Source: Sporolactobacillus sp. THM7-4 (GTDB taxonomy: Bacteria > Bacillota > Bacilli > Bacillales > Sporolactobacillaceae). From it: a DNA stretch of 64,000 nt. The notes under the pieces were generated by a model that saw only the letters and a program-made list of their open reading frames with translations, was not told the DNA's origin and did no database searches. Location of the stretch: NCBI RefSeq assembly GCF_004153165.1, contig NZ_SEMD01000001.1, forward strand, positions 346,651-410,650, read 5' to 3'. This document shows positions 25,167 to 36,283 of the stretch, piece after piece. Both the position numbers and the translations under genes were made by a program. How positions within the stretch are numbered: position 1 is the first letter of the stretch; every line of letters begins with the position of its first letter.

Positions 25167-25824
25167 TTGTTAAGACCTCCTGATGGTTGAGTAAATAGTT
25201 TTCCACGTCCGCAAAATTTTCAATCGGCACGTAAGGACGATTTTCCTCATCGAGAAGGCCCTGAAGCTTACCCTTGGCAAAAATTGTGTCCGCAAGCATC
25301 GCCGCCTTCAAATCCGGCCGGCTGTCGCCTGCGAAAAAGACGGTATCATAGTCTGCCATCAAATCCCGCGCCAGTTTCTCCTTGTCAATCCCGTACATTT
25401 CCGAATAATATTTGCCTTCAGGATCAACATTCAGCCTGATTCCGCGATTTTCATAGACACCCGGGTTGGAGAAAATTTTCACACCATGAATACCGTAATG
25501 ATTGAAAATCCGTTTAATATAATAGTCTGTACCCGCGCTGATCACAAAGAAATCGCCCCCCGCCTTTTGGACGCGTTCAATGACTCTTTTTGCGTACGGA
25601 TCAAACGGAATTTTCAGTATATCTTCGTCAATCCCCGCTTCATCCCGGTCGATTGCCTGAAACAGCCGCGTCAGGTAATCAAGATCAGTCGTCACTTTGT
25701 TGTCCCAATCCGCGTAAAGCTTCTCACTTTCCTTCTGAAAATAATTATCGATAATGACGTGAAAAAAGTCTTTATCCGAGAGTGTACCATCAAAATCAGA
25801 AAGAAACAGAAATGGTTTTGTCAT
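25153..25824 (-). CDS. HAD-family phosphatase coupled to egsA
   Basis: Haloacid-dehalogenase phosphatase of 223 residues. Motif I is SDFDGTLSD with D10 and D12, motif II is VISAGTDYY, and motif IV is FFAGDSRPDLKAAMLAD. The layout resembles the phosphoserine phosphatase / MtnX group. The ATG at 25824 has GGGAG at 8 nt; the frame extends upstream without a better start. Its stop overlaps the start of the glycerol-1-phosphate dehydrogenase gene. A role on glycerol-1-phosphate or another small phosphate ester is an inference from that coupling. Confidence 0.85.
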   Translation of the reverse strand: MTKPFLFLSDFDGTLSDKDFFHVIIDNYFQKESEKLYADWDNKVTTDLDYLTRLFQAIDRDEAGIDEDILKIPFDPYAKRVIERVQKAGGDFFVISAGTDYYIKRIFNHYGIHGVKIFSNPGVYENRGIRLNVDPEGKYYSEMYGIDKEKLARDLMADYDTVFFAGDSRPDLKAAMLADTIFAKGKLQGLLDEENRPYVPIENFADVENYLLNHQEVLTNGSC

Positions 25825-26029
25825 ATAATAAACTCCCTCGTTATCTTCTGTTATATTACAGTTTTCAGTATAACAAAAACTGTTACCCTTCATTATTTAT
25901 GTAAACGTGCCCAATATGTCAAAGTAATGAATCATTTCACCATTCATTCAAGCGAGAAAAAATAATCCATCTTTTCTTTTAGTATTTGAAAAATGGCGCC
26001 TCTTTATGCAGGTCGCCAGCCCGAGAAAA

Positions 26030-26049
26030 CCCGGCAATTTATTGCCGGG
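26030..26049. repeat. Hairpin near the TnpB remnant
   Basis: CCCGGCAAT-TT-ATTGCCGGG is a perfect 9-bp stem, followed by ATGAATCGACGTCCCGGGC. Subterminal hairpins are typical of IS200/IS605-type ends. It lies 118 bp before the TnpB start, so it may be an element end or part of an older insertion. Confidence 0.5.
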
Positions 26050-26167
26050 ATGAATCGACGTCCCGGGCGAGCGTTCCTGTGTTTAACTTGTTATTTTTTG
26101 ATCCGTTCATCATGATAATGAGGGTACCAGGCCAAACATAATTAGATCAGGAAAAGAGGTGCCCCTT

Positions 26168-26568
26168 ATGCCTTTAAAAGGACTAAAAGTACGGATCTAT
26201 CCCAGTCAGACACAAAAGTTAAAAATTAAGTTAATCTTTGGTTCTACCCGTTTTGTCTGGAATCAGATGCTTCATATGATGATGGAACGTTATAAAAATA
26301 ATCCAAAAGCTAATTCTTAAGTGCTTATGACTTAAATTACTTGTTGCCCGCATTAAAAAGAGAATACCCCTGGTTAAAAGATGCGGATAGCACCAGTCTG
26401 CAAAGGGCAAACCACGACTTGATTGAAGCCTGTAAAAATTCTTTAAAGAGCAGAAAGGCTTTCCCAGGTTCAAGTCCCGTAAGTTCCCAAAACAGAGCCA
26501 CCAGTCTAAGTGTGTAAACCAGAACATGAAGTGTTCCTGGAAGCTTGGCACTTTAGTGCCGATGTAGT
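26168..26568 (+). pseudogene. tnpB: TnpB (IS200/IS605-type) remnant, N-terminal part
   Basis: The reading frame starts at ATG 26168 with an AAAGAGGTG ribosome site and gives MPLKGLKVRIYPSQTQ, then FVWNQMLHMMMERY, and stops at 26318. A shifted frame continues AYDLNYLLPALKREYPWLK with DSTSLQRANHDLIEA. A second shift gives KGFPRFKSRKFPKQS, then a stop near 26566. This is the N-terminal third of a TnpB guide-RNA nuclease with two frameshifts and no RuvC-like catalytic part. No intact TnpA or 3' end was found. It cannot be functional. Confidence 0.85.
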
Positions 26569-26643
26569 TCACTTTTGCCCGGGTCTGTCAATAGATGTTT
26601 GTTATTTATTTTTCGGAAATTTTAAACTTTTCTTAGTCTATCC

Positions 26644-26672
26644 TTGATGGTAAAAGTGATCTCGTGTGATAA
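26644..26672 (+). promoter_or_regulatory. Promoter of the pxpBCA operon
   Basis: TTGATG, a 17-bp spacer and TGATAA, about 70 bp before the pxpB start codon. Confidence 0.5.
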
Positions 26673-26743
26673 AATAAACTATATTCTGTTCTGAATATAC
26701 GGGATCCTCTTCTCAAAGATCAGACGAAAGAGGTGAAGGTAAG

Positions 26744-27523
26744 ATGCTCTTTATGAATGACAAAGACGAATATTCTTCGCAGCCGGTAAAAGAAAAGGTT
26801 CAGATGCTGCCACTCGGCGACACAGCTGTAACCGTCTCTTTCGGTGACAAAATAGATGAAACCATCAATCAGCAGGCACGGGTCTTATCAAATTATCTGG
26901 ATTCGCACCCTTTTCCGGGGATGAAAGAAACAGTTGTCGGGTACACGGCGGTGACCGTTTACTATGACCCGGTGACTGTGTTTAAACACCATCCGCAGAC
27001 TGTGCCTTTTTCTTCTGTAAAAGAAATCCTCAGCGGGGCGCTTGCCGCAGCAGATGGAGATAAGCATGAGAGCAAAGAACGTGTCCGTCACATACCGGTA
27101 TGCTACGGCGGCGCATTCGGTCCTGATCTTCATGTGGTGGCCGCCCTCCATGGACGATCAGAGCAGGAGGTCGTCCGCCGGCATTCGGAGACGGCATACC
27201 GTGTGTACATGATCGGCTTCACACCAGGCTTTCCCTATCTTGGCGGCCTGCCTGAAGATCTGGCGACACCGCGGCGCAAGTCCCCCCGTTTATCTGTCCC
27301 GGCAGGATCGGTAGGCATCGCCGGGTCACAGACAGGCGTTTATCCCTTTGCTTCTCCCGGCGGCTGGCAAATTATCGGGAGAACGCCCATTAAGCTTTTT
27401 GATTTAAAAAGGGATCCGCCCAATCGTCTTCAGGCCGGGGACCGGCTTTATTTTGATCCGATCACTCCGGACCAGTTCAAGCATTGGAAGGGGGCGAAAG
27501 GCCATGACCCTGCTTGTGAATAA
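26744..27523 (+). CDS. pxpB: 5-oxoprolinase subunit B
   Basis: Subunit of the bacterial ATP-dependent 5-oxoprolinase PxpABC, which opens 5-oxoproline to glutamate. It is 259 residues long and matches the KipI/PxpB family: MLPLGDTAVTVSFGD, IPVCYGGAFGPDL, and YMIGFTPGFPYLGGLPEDLATPRR near 155-178. SVGIAGSQTGVYPFASPGGWQIIGRTP follows. In B. subtilis the homologue KipI also inhibits the sporulation kinase KinA. It overlaps the next gene by 20 bp. The extra N-terminal 20 residues are polar and may not be conserved. Confidence 0.92.
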   Translation: MLFMNDKDEYSSQPVKEKVQMLPLGDTAVTVSFGDKIDETINQQARVLSNYLDSHPFPGMKETVVGYTAVTVYYDPVTVFKHHPQTVPFSSVKEILSGALAAADGDKHESKERVRHIPVCYGGAFGPDLHVVAALHGRSEQEVVRRHSETAYRVYMIGFTPGFPYLGGLPEDLATPRRKSPRLSVPAGSVGIAGSQTGVYPFASPGGWQIIGRTPIKLFDLKRDPPNRLQAGDRLYFDPITPDQFKHWKGAKGHDPACE

Positions 27524-28493
27524 ACCGGGCATGCTATCAACAATACAGGACCTCGGCCGCAATGGATGGCAAAAGGCCGGGGTGTCGACTTCCGGAGCAA
27601 TGGACAGCTGGGCCCTTCGCCTCGCAAATGCTCTGGTCGGAAATGAACCCGGGGCAGCCTGTCTCGAAATCACTCTTTCTGGTCCTGAACTCTGTTTTGA
27701 AGAAGGCCATTGGATCGCGATCACCGGAGCCGATCTGTCCCCGGTGATCGGTGATCGCCGTGTACCAATGAACCGGCCCGTTTATGTCAGAAAAGGGACC
27801 GTACTGGCCTTTACTGTACCTGTTAAAGGACTGCGTACCTATCTGGCCGTCGACGGAGGCATCGATGTGCCGGAAGTGCTGGGCAGCCGGAGCACGGCGC
27901 TTCAGGCCCAATTCGGAGGACTAAACGGGCGTGCTATCCAATCCGGCGACCGACTTCCTGCCGGAAGGAAGTCCGCCTTTCCACACCGCCTTTTACAGAA
28001 AGATGAAGCCTTTTATTATGTAAACTGGACCGTTAATCCGCGTCTTCTGCCCTATCACCATCCCCGTCTGATCAGGGTGGTAGCCGGCAGGGAATGGGCT
28101 GCCTTCTCCAAACCTGCACGGCGGAATTTTTTATATACCGCCTATGAAGTAACCCGCGATTCAAACCGGATGGGTGCCAGGCTCAGCGGGCTGAAACTGG
28201 AACTAAAAAAGGAAAAAAGTCTGATTTCTTCTCCAGTATCTGTCGGCACGGTTCAGGTCCCGGCAAACGGCCAGCCGATTCTCTTGCTTCAGGACCGGCA
28301 AACCACCGGCGGTTATCCGATGATCGCCCACGTGATCAGCGCCGACCTGCCGAAAGCAGCCCAGGCCCGTCCCGGGGACAAACTGTCTTTCAGAAAAGTC
28401 AGCCTTGAAGAAGCGCAGCGTCTTCTGATCGATCAGGAAAAAAAGCTTCAGTCCATAATCAGAAGCATCCGGATAAAGCGAAGCGAATTCTGA
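27504..28493 (+). CDS. pxpC: 5-oxoprolinase subunit C
   Basis: PxpC/KipA family subunit of 5-oxoprolinase, 329 residues from the ATG at 27504, which has GGAAGGGGG upstream and lies inside pxpB. Family motifs include PGMLSTIQDLGRNGWQKAGV at the start, then GAMDSWALRLANALVGNEPG, and DRQTTGGYPMIAHV near the end. It forms the biotin-carboxylase-like carboxyltransferase fold with PxpB. A longer frame opens upstream at 27453 but would overlap most of the pxpB 3' end and has no ribosome site. Confidence 0.92.
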   Translation: MTLLVNKPGMLSTIQDLGRNGWQKAGVSTSGAMDSWALRLANALVGNEPGAACLEITLSGPELCFEEGHWIAITGADLSPVIGDRRVPMNRPVYVRKGTVLAFTVPVKGLRTYLAVDGGIDVPEVLGSRSTALQAQFGGLNGRAIQSGDRLPAGRKSAFPHRLLQKDEAFYYVNWTVNPRLLPYHHPRLIRVVAGREWAAFSKPARRNFLYTAYEVTRDSNRMGARLSGLKLELKKEKSLISSPVSVGTVQVPANGQPILLLQDRQTTGGYPMIAHVISADLPKAAQARPGDKLSFRKVSLEEAQRLLIDQEKKLQSIIRSIRIKRSEF

Positions 28494-28647
28494 TCAGTGA
28501 GCCCGACCGGCAATCCTTCTGTACATATTTGACCATTCGGATCCTGCCTGCTGGCAGGGCGACTCTGGTTTTATTAGAATAACAAAGTTGACAAAAATAG
28601 TCTTCAGCGCATGCCGCTTTAGTTCTTCAGAAAGGAGTAAGGGTACG

Positions 28648-29403
28648 TTGAAATATATCGATTTGAATGGCGACCTCGGCGAGAGTTTCGGGGCCTATAA
28701 GATTGGCAATGATCAGGAACTGATTAAGCTGGTTACATCGGTCAATATCGCCTGCGGCTTTCATGCCGGCGACCCTCATGTCATGAAACAGACTGCGGCG
28801 TTTGCCGCTCGTGAAGGCCGGGCGATCGGTGCCCATCCGGGTTACCCGGATCTGAACGGATTCGGTCGGCGAAAAATGGATCTCTCGGCAAACGAAGTCT
28901 ATGACATCGTCGTTTACCAGATTGGTGCACTGGCTGCTTTTGCGAAAACTGTAAAAGTCAGGCTGAATCATGTCAAACCCCACGGCGCCCTGTACAACGC
29001 GGCCGCCCGTGATCAGAAACTGGCTGATGCCATCGCCGGCGCGGTAAAAGATGTTGATCCGTCACTCATTCTCTACGGCCTGTCCGGAAGTTGCCTGATC
29101 GAAGCCGGCAAGGCAGCGGGACTGCGAACCGCAAGTGAAGTGTTCGCCGACCGGACCTATCAGCCCGATGGCACACTGACACCAAGGACTCAGCCCGGCG
29201 CCCTGATCGAGGATGAGTCCGATGCGCTCCGCCAGGTCCTTGACATGGTTCATCATGGTATCGTCCGAACCGCCGGCGGCCGGACCGTTCCGATCCAGGC
29301 GGATACGCTGTGCGTGCACGGCGACGGGGCCCATGCCCTCGCATTCGCCAAAAAAATACGTTTAGCCCTTGAAGAGGACGGAATTGAAATCCGCCCTCTA
29401 TGA
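28648..29403 (+). CDS. pxpA: 5-oxoprolinase subunit A
   Basis: LamB/YcsF family subunit of 5-oxoprolinase, 252 residues. It starts at TTG 28648, giving [15 protein letters not shown], with AAGGAG 10 nt upstream. The frame is open further upstream but the family begins here. Signature pieces are [27 protein letters not shown], and [16 protein letters not shown]-type ([11 protein letters not shown]) closes the C-terminus. Order pxpB-pxpC-pxpA differs from the ycsF-first order of B. subtilis. A 154-bp gap separates it from pxpC. Confidence 0.93.
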   Translation: MKYIDLNGDLGESFGAYKIGNDQELIKLVTSVNIACGFHAGDPHVMKQTAAFAAREGRAIGAHPGYPDLNGFGRRKMDLSANEVYDIVVYQIGALAAFAKTVKVRLNHVKPHGALYNAAARDQKLADAIAGAVKDVDPSLILYGLSGSCLIEAGKAAGLRTASEVFADRTYQPDGTLTPRTQPGALIEDESDALRQVLDMVHHGIVRTAGGRTVPIQADTLCVHGDGAHALAFAKKIRLALEEDGIEIRPL

Positions 29404-29436
29404 GCGGTTTTCTTCTTTCCCTTATCAGATCCAGTA

Positions 29437-30012
29437 TCAGTCCGATGGGTCATGCTTCAACGAATAAGTGCCTCTTTCATTAATGACCAGATTTTTAAGC
29501 GAATTTTTCTCATGGGGTACTTGAGGTGTTGGGGTGTATTCGTAAGGTGATACCCGCTCACAGAGCTGGTGGCGGTACTGAGCGGTTCTGAACACTTTTT
29601 TCACAAATACACTCTGATGGACGGGAATGCGGAGCGGCTGATTATGCGTCAGTAACACCTGAATGGTCGAATTGTCAACGACCTCCCATTGTCTGATATG
29701 TGAGTGGGCGAGCCAGATGCATTCTCTGTTTGCTTCCGACATCAGCGGGAAAAAATAAATATTCAATTCACTGCAGACGCAGATCGGCGGCATACTTTTA
29801 TAGCCCATCGAAGCGGCTCCCCTTTTCCGCCCGGAATACGTCGATCCATAGTAACTGCACGAATTCTTAATGACTTCCAAAGGAGACATCTTCACCGTGC
29901 GCACCCGGTCTTCATCAACCACAAACGTCCACAACCTCCCTTCAGAACTGTCATATGGCAATAAAGCCATCGTTCCCCGATGAATGGTAAATTGATCGAT
30001 CAGGTTCATCAT
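29437..30012 (-). CDS. comK: ComK competence transcription factor
   Basis: Master activator of DNA uptake genes in Bacillales. About 191 residues. It matches ComK by eye: TMALLPYDS near the start, SPLEVIKNSCSYYGSTYSGRK near 45-65, PPICVCSELNIYFFPL, CIWLAHSHI, IPVHQSVFVKKVFRTAQYR, and a basic C-terminal region. I use the ATG at 30012 because the GTG 15 bases upstream overlaps the GGGG ribosome site. It converges with pxpA and has a 498-bp upstream region. Whether competence is functional cannot be told here. Confidence 0.88.
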   Translation of the reverse strand: MMNLIDQFTIHRGTMALLPYDSSEGRLWTFVVDEDRVRTVKMSPLEVIKNSCSYYGSTYSGRKRGAASMGYKSMPPICVCSELNIYFFPLMSEANRECIWLAHSHIRQWEVVDNSTIQVLLTHNQPLRIPVHQSVFVKKVFRTAQYRHQLCERVSPYEYTPTPQVPHEKNSLKNLVINERGTYSLKHDPSD

Positions 30013-30510
30013 AACGCCCCATTTCACTATTCATTTTGTTCAATCGATCTTGTCCGGTCAATTGCTTCCCGCAGTACGAACAAAATTGCCGCACCGCAGA
30101 TGATCCAGTCATCAATCGAGTGGGATAATAATGACGGACAATAAAGTTACAAAGTTTAAGGGAAGTATCACCGCTGATGAGGAAGACACGTTTCAGCGGT
30201 CATTTAATCGAGTGGTTCCAGTCTGAGTATTCCATGTTGTCGTTTGTCCTATATTTATTCCGGCCGTGAAAAACAAGGACTTTGTAACCAGGATAAAACA
30301 CGTGTTTTACCAATTCATTACTATTATTATACGGATACACGTTCCGTTTTCAAGTCATTTTTTACACTTTTTTCTGACTAAATCAAAAAATCAAATAGAT
30401 TCGTCAAATAATATTCAAAAATTTCATTTTAAGATCCATTAAACGTGTAGTACAGGTTCACTTTTTGGGTTTTGTTAAACTTATCTGCCGTTTGTCGCTT
30501 AATGTGCCGG
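30013..30510. other. comK upstream region
   Basis: A long AT-rich leader before comK. One ComK AT-box (AAAA-N5-TTTT, 30418-30430) is present but I found no properly spaced second box. A plus-strand frame of 31 codons at 30131-30226 (starting MTDNKVTKFKG) lies over a CCGCTGA/TCAGCGG hairpin and has only a weak ribosome site. I do not call it a gene. Confidence 0.45.
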
Positions 30511-32853
30511 CTATCTCCCTGTTTCTATCGACCGATCCTTTCCCAAATTCATCTTATTTTTACCGGCCCTTTTTCTCCAGTAATACAGATAACCCGCGAA
30601 ACTGATGAACGAACTAATCGACAGGTACAGGCCTGTCTTCAGCCCCGGTGTTTCGTATGTGAAACGGATCGTATTGTCTCCTTCGTCTACCGGAACAATC
30701 ATAAATCCGTCGGCATTCAGGATTGAAACGGACCGCCCGTTAACCTTTACGCTCCAGCCTTTATCATAAGGTACACTGAAAAAAGCATATTTACGTGAAT
30801 CGGTATGAATGACCGATGTGAATCCATTCCGGTCGCGATCAAATCTGACAGATGACTCCAGGGCCCTCTGCCGTACATCTTGCAGAAAGTAACCGTCGCT
30901 TGTTTCGTTCAATTGAGAGGAAGGAAGGGGAAGCAGAAGATTGCCGACCTTGCTGATCTCTTTTTTCGTTAAAACAACTGCTTTAAGTAGCGCCAAGTGC
31001 CTTCTTTCAGCAGGAATCTGGTTAAACTCCTTTTCTGTCATATAGTAGTCATAAGTAAATCCAATTGGAAGAAAGTTTTTATTTTCATATACATAGACTG
31101 TGTCCGTTCCATTATTGAATTTCGTATAAAGATGGCCCCAGTTTCCTTTAACCGTCGTGACATAGAATCGCACCGACAGAAGCGGTTCAAGCCCGTAATA
31201 TTCATCCGGAACCACTGTCTTTACATCCCGCGGCGATTCAATTGACTGATAGAATTGAAAAATTGACCCGTTGACCATACTTGTAAAAGAGTTTACAGTC
31301 GGCGTTCCGGATACCATCGGCAGGTTCGACCCGTCGTCGGCAATTCTGATCCGATAGTTTTGATCTCTCGGCAGAATCTTTCCTAAAGTAAGGCCGGTTT
31401 TTACCACCGTATTGCGAATGTCTTCAGCCGATTGGTCGGAGTAAATAAAGTGAGTCTCTGTAATATTGAAAAGGCCCGTACCGGCGGAAAAGATAACAAC
31501 TGAAACCGTAGAAATCAACAGCCAGAATCGGCCATTCCTGTATCTTAGCAGCAGGATAGCGGCAACCAGGATGCCCAGTACGGTTATACTCAAATAGATC
31601 AGAAACAGGTCAAGATGGTAAATGCCACCTGTTTTATTCTTGCTCCATGGGTAGAAAAGGAGATACAGAGCCAGAGCAGCAGTAGCAAGGGTAGTAATCA
31701 ACAGCGCCTTCTTCACTCTTATTGTCTCTCTTTTTTCCAGTACAACAGAAGACATCAGCGCCATAATCAGGACCGGCATATAAAACCAGCGGGCATAGTA
31801 GGCGGCGTTCAGCGCGTAAAAAAAGCTGTTGAAAAGCGGGACAAGCGCCATGACCAGAGAGCAGAGAGCAAGCCGGGTCATCCAGTTTTTCCTGCTGACG
31901 ATCATTGCGATTGCGAGCAATGGTCCGAATAAAGGCAGATAAGCACCGCTCGAAGTAAAATCCTGCTCAAAAATAGCCGACTGATAGGGCATAATTTCGG
32001 CAGGCATCAGTAAGGCTTTAATGATTTCAAGATAGCGGCTTCCGAAAAACGTCAGCGCGGTCGGGCCGTAAAGAAAATTGTCAAGCCGCGGATTTTGCAG
32101 GGTAAAAATGATCGCCGGAAAAAACAGGAAGCAGGCCATCCCGATTCCCAATATCGCTTCTCCGAGTACACGGGGCAGTATCCGTATATATTTTTTAAAG
32201 TCCCCCGCCAGGAATCGGAGACAGTAATAGAGAACGAGGAAAACCGCTTCTCCGATAAAGAAGAAGAAGTTCAGAGTAGCGTTCAATGCAACCGCCGCCG
32301 CAAAAACGCCTCTTTTTTTGTCTTCAACGAGTCTGTCGAGACCGGCTAAAAGAAGAGGGAAAAAAGCGACGACATCATGGAAATGATTGAACATCAGATT
32401 GACAGTCGAAAACCCCGAAAACGCGTAAAGCAGCGCGCCGATAACCGCATAATTTTTATTAGAAACATAGCGCTTGATGTAGCCGTAGGCTGTCAATCCG
32501 GCCACGCAATATTTCAGCATCAGCATCGGGCCGACCAGATATTGAAAAGCCTGCGGCGGAAAAAGCAGACTAAGCCAGAAAAACGGACTGCCTAAAGTGT
32601 AAAAGCTGTACGAAGCGATAAAATTACTACCGAGATCCGTCGACCAGCTCCAGAAAATATCTCCGCTCCTGATGGATCGGTTGCTGAGCATATTAAACGG
32701 AATCTGCTGGTAGTTAAAATCGCCGACTAAAGCGAACAGGCCTCCGTTATGGATCAGAGACGGGAGGAACATGAAGCCGGAAGTCAGAAGACAGAGCAGG
32801 AAGACTTTGAGGTAATTGGATTGGAGGATCTTTTTCAGTCTTCGTGCATTCAT
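30511..32853 (-). CDS. yfhO: YfhO-family membrane protein (GT-C-like)
   Basis: Large multi-pass membrane protein of about 780 residues with some 13 hydrophobic segments and a long extracellular C-terminal domain. NGGLFALVGDFNYQQIPFNM near residues 40-60 and FSGFSTVNLMFNHFHDVVAFFPLLL are typical of YfhO, a GT-C-fold protein linked in Bacillus and Listeria to glycosylation of lipoteichoic acid. Acidic GDF residues occupy the usual first-loop catalytic position. The ATG at 32853 has AAGGAG 10 nt upstream; the TTG at 32862 is too close. No partner glycosyltransferase is nearby. Confidence 0.82.
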   Translation of the reverse strand: MNARRLKKILQSNYLKVFLLCLLTSGFMFLPSLIHNGGLFALVGDFNYQQIPFNMLSNRSIRSGDIFWSWSTDLGSNFIASYSFYTLGSPFFWLSLLFPPQAFQYLVGPMLMLKYCVAGLTAYGYIKRYVSNKNYAVIGALLYAFSGFSTVNLMFNHFHDVVAFFPLLLAGLDRLVEDKKRGVFAAAVALNATLNFFFFIGEAVFLVLYYCLRFLAGDFKKYIRILPRVLGEAILGIGMACFLFFPAIIFTLQNPRLDNFLYGPTALTFFGSRYLEIIKALLMPAEIMPYQSAIFEQDFTSSGAYLPLFGPLLAIAMIVSRKNWMTRLALCSLVMALVPLFNSFFYALNAAYYARWFYMPVLIMALMSSVVLEKRETIRVKKALLITTLATAALALYLLFYPWSKNKTGGIYHLDLFLIYLSITVLGILVAAILLLRYRNGRFWLLISTVSVVIFSAGTGLFNITETHFIYSDQSAEDIRNTVVKTGLTLGKILPRDQNYRIRIADDGSNLPMVSGTPTVNSFTSMVNGSIFQFYQSIESPRDVKTVVPDEYYGLEPLLSVRFYVTTVKGNWGHLYTKFNNGTDTVYVYENKNFLPIGFTYDYYMTEKEFNQIPAERRHLALLKAVVLTKKEISKVGNLLLPLPSSQLNETSDGYFLQDVRQRALESSVRFDRDRNGFTSVIHTDSRKYAFFSVPYDKGWSVKVNGRSVSILNADGFMIVPVDEGDNTIRFTYETPGLKTGLYLSISSFISFAGYLYYWRKRAGKNKMNLGKDRSIETGR

Positions 32854-32999
32854 CTTGAACAAACTCCTTACTAGTCAATATCTATGAAACTTCCATCAGT
32901 AGAGGTCCTGATGCCGGTTAAAGCGGGAAAAATTCAGATTGCAGCTCAGTTACATGTATTATAAATCAAGCGAACTACCGTTTTCGAGCATAAAACAAA

Positions 33000-33034
33000 A
33001 CGGCTTCTCCGTCCAACAAAACGGAAACAGCCGT
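33000..33034 (-). terminator. Terminator of the leu operon
   Basis: ACGGCTGTTTCCGT and ACGGAGAAGCCGT pair on the minus strand around a short loop, followed by TTTGTTTTAT. Located 40 bp after the leuD stop; it can also work in the other direction (CGTTGTTTTTTT). Confidence 0.8.
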
Positions 33035-33073
33035 CGTTGTTTTTTTGCCGGGCAAGTGCCCGCGGCAAAGTCC

Positions 33074-33664
33074 TCAGGCTTCTTTTGCCCGCTTTTTCTC
33101 AAAGGCGGAAATTTCATCTTCATGCATCATCGTTACCGCAATCTCATCAAGACCCTTGATGAACAGCTCTTTCTGATAGGGATCACTGTCAAAAGTAAAG
33201 TGAAAACCGCCGCCCTCTATCGTTTGTTTTTCGAGGTTAACGGTAAGCCGAAGCGTTTTCTCCGTGGCGGCCTCGATGAGCTCTTCCACTTTCTCTTTGT
33301 CCAGCCGAATAGCCAGAATACCGTTCTTCTGGCAATTGTTGAAGAAAATATCGGCAAATCCCGGGGCGATAATCGTTTTGAATCCATAGTCCTGAAGAGC
33401 CCACGGCGCATGCTCTCTTGATGACCCGCATCCGAAATTTTCTCCGGCGACAAGAATCGAAGTTCCCGCGTATTTGGGCTGATTCAGTACAAAATCCGCC
33501 TTTTTATTACCGTCCTGATCAAAACGCCAGTTATAAAAAAGACATTCACCAAAACCTTTTCTCTCGACTCGTTTCAGAAATTGTTTTGGAATAATCTGAT
33601 CGGTATCGACATTCGACCGATCAAGCGGGCAGACAAGCCCTGTGAATGTTTGAAATGGTTCCAT
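33074..33664 (-). CDS. leuD: 3-isopropylmalate dehydratase small subunit
   Basis: Small subunit of isopropylmalate isomerase, 196 residues. The swivelling domain shows LDRSNVDTDQIIPKQFLK near 13-30 and the substrate-binding loop GENFGCGSSREHAPWAL near 73-90. With LeuC it converts 2-isopropylmalate to 3-isopropylmalate in leucine synthesis. The ATG follows GGGGAGGG. It is the last gene of the leuABCD operon and is followed by a strong terminator. Confidence 0.96.
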   Translation of the reverse strand: MEPFQTFTGLVCPLDRSNVDTDQIIPKQFLKRVERKGFGECLFYNWRFDQDGNKKADFVLNQPKYAGTSILVAGENFGCGSSREHAPWALQDYGFKTIIAPGFADIFFNNCQKNGILAIRLDKEKVEELIEAATEKTLRLTVNLEKQTIEGGGFHFTFDSDPYQKELFIKGLDEIAVTMMHEDEISAFEKKRAKEA

Positions 33665-33686
33665 AACTTTCCCTCCCCTGGATCTT

Positions 33687-35099
<1,413 letters not shown>

Positions 35100-35119
35100 T
35101 GGTCCCCTCTTTCCATTTT

Positions 35120-36229
35120 TTATCGGTTTTTCTTCTCCGTGACGGAACACTTTTCGTCAATCACGTCAATCACCCGGTCAGTCATTTCCGTCGTGCTGAG
35201 CGATTGGGCTTTACTTCCGCTGATTTTCAAATCCGCTGTATGGTATCCCCGTTCAAGCACTTCCTGTACTGCCTCCTCAATCAGCCCCGCTTCCCGGTCC
35301 ATATCAAATGAGTAGCGAAGAAGAAGCGCGCCCGACAAGATGGCAGCCAGCGGATTGGCCTTGCCCTGTCCGGCAATGTCCGGTGCAGATCCGTGAACCG
35401 GTTCGTACAATCCGACTTTGTCCGTACGCAGGCTGGCGGATGGCAGCATGCCGAGCGATCCGGCAATAACCGAGGCTTCGTCGCTTAAAATATCGCCGAA
35501 CATATTCTCGGTCACGATCACATCAAACTGAGCCGGATTGATAATCAGCTGCATCGCCGTCGAATCAACTAACATATGACCGGCTTCTACTTCCGGATGG
35601 CGCTCTGCCGCTTCATTTACGACCTCCCGCCACATCCTGCTTGATTCAAGAACATTGGCCTTATCAACAGAAACCAGTTTTTTTCTCCTTTTTTCGGCGA
35701 ACTGAAAGGCTTTCTCGACGACGCGCTCAATTTCGTTCTTGCTGTAGGCCAGCGTATCGACAACCTGTTCGTGGTTCCTGCCGCGCCTTTCACTCGGTTT
35801 TCCGAAGTACAGGCCTCCGGTCAGCTCCCGGACAATAACGAAATCAACCTGTTCAACATAGGACCGCTTCAAAGGAGAGGCGTCAATAAGAGGTGCAAAA
35901 GCTTTGACCGGACGAAGGTTGGCAAAAAGGCCGAGCGCCTTTCGGATCCCGAGCAACCCCTGTTCGGGACGCACGTCCATCGATTGTTTGTCCCACTCAG
36001 GGCCTCCGACGGCACCCAATAAAATCGCATCACTCGACTCGCATTGTTCCACGGTTTCCCGCGGAAGAGGCGTTCCGTCCTGATCGATCGCCGCTCCGCC
36101 GATTCTCTTTTCTATGAAACGCACATCATGATGAAACCTTTTAAAAATACTTTTTAACACGCGGACGGCCGATTCTGTAACCTCCGGACCGATTCCGTCC
36201 CCCGGCAAAACCGTTATCGTTCTTGTCAT
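35120..36229 (-). CDS. leuB: 3-isopropylmalate dehydrogenase
   Basis: Oxidatively decarboxylates 3-isopropylmalate to 2-oxoisocaproate with NAD. It is 369 residues long. [18 protein letters not shown] at the start, [30 protein letters not shown] near 88-108, and [11 protein letters not shown] are visible. The metal-binding and coenzyme regions [16 protein letters not shown] and [18 protein letters not shown] follow. The ATG is preceded by GGGGAG. It sits between leuA and leuC with short gaps. Confidence 0.96.
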   Translation of the reverse strand: MTRTITVLPGDGIGPEVTESAVRVLKSIFKRFHHDVRFIEKRIGGAAIDQDGTPLPRETVEQCESSDAILLGAVGGPEWDKQSMDVRPEQGLLGIRKALGLFANLRPVKAFAPLIDASPLKRSYVEQVDFVIVRELTGGLYFGKPSERRGRNHEQVVDTLAYSKNEIERVVEKAFQFAEKRRKKLVSVDKANVLESSRMWREVVNEAAERHPEVEAGHMLVDSTAMQLIINPAQFDVIVTENMFGDILSDEASVIAGSLGMLPSASLRTDKVGLYEPVHGSAPDIAGQGKANPLAAILSGALLLRYSFDMDREAGLIEEAVQEVLERGYHTADLKISGSKAQSLSTTEMTDRVIDVIDEKCSVTEKKNR

Positions 36230-36283
36230 CCTGAACTCCCCTCTACCTGATAAACAGGATTCGCTATTTGTTAACCAAAGGAA

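Noticed and set aside
30131-30226. 31-codon frame upstream of comK
   Set aside because: Weak ribosome site, overlaps a hairpin, no recognisable homology.
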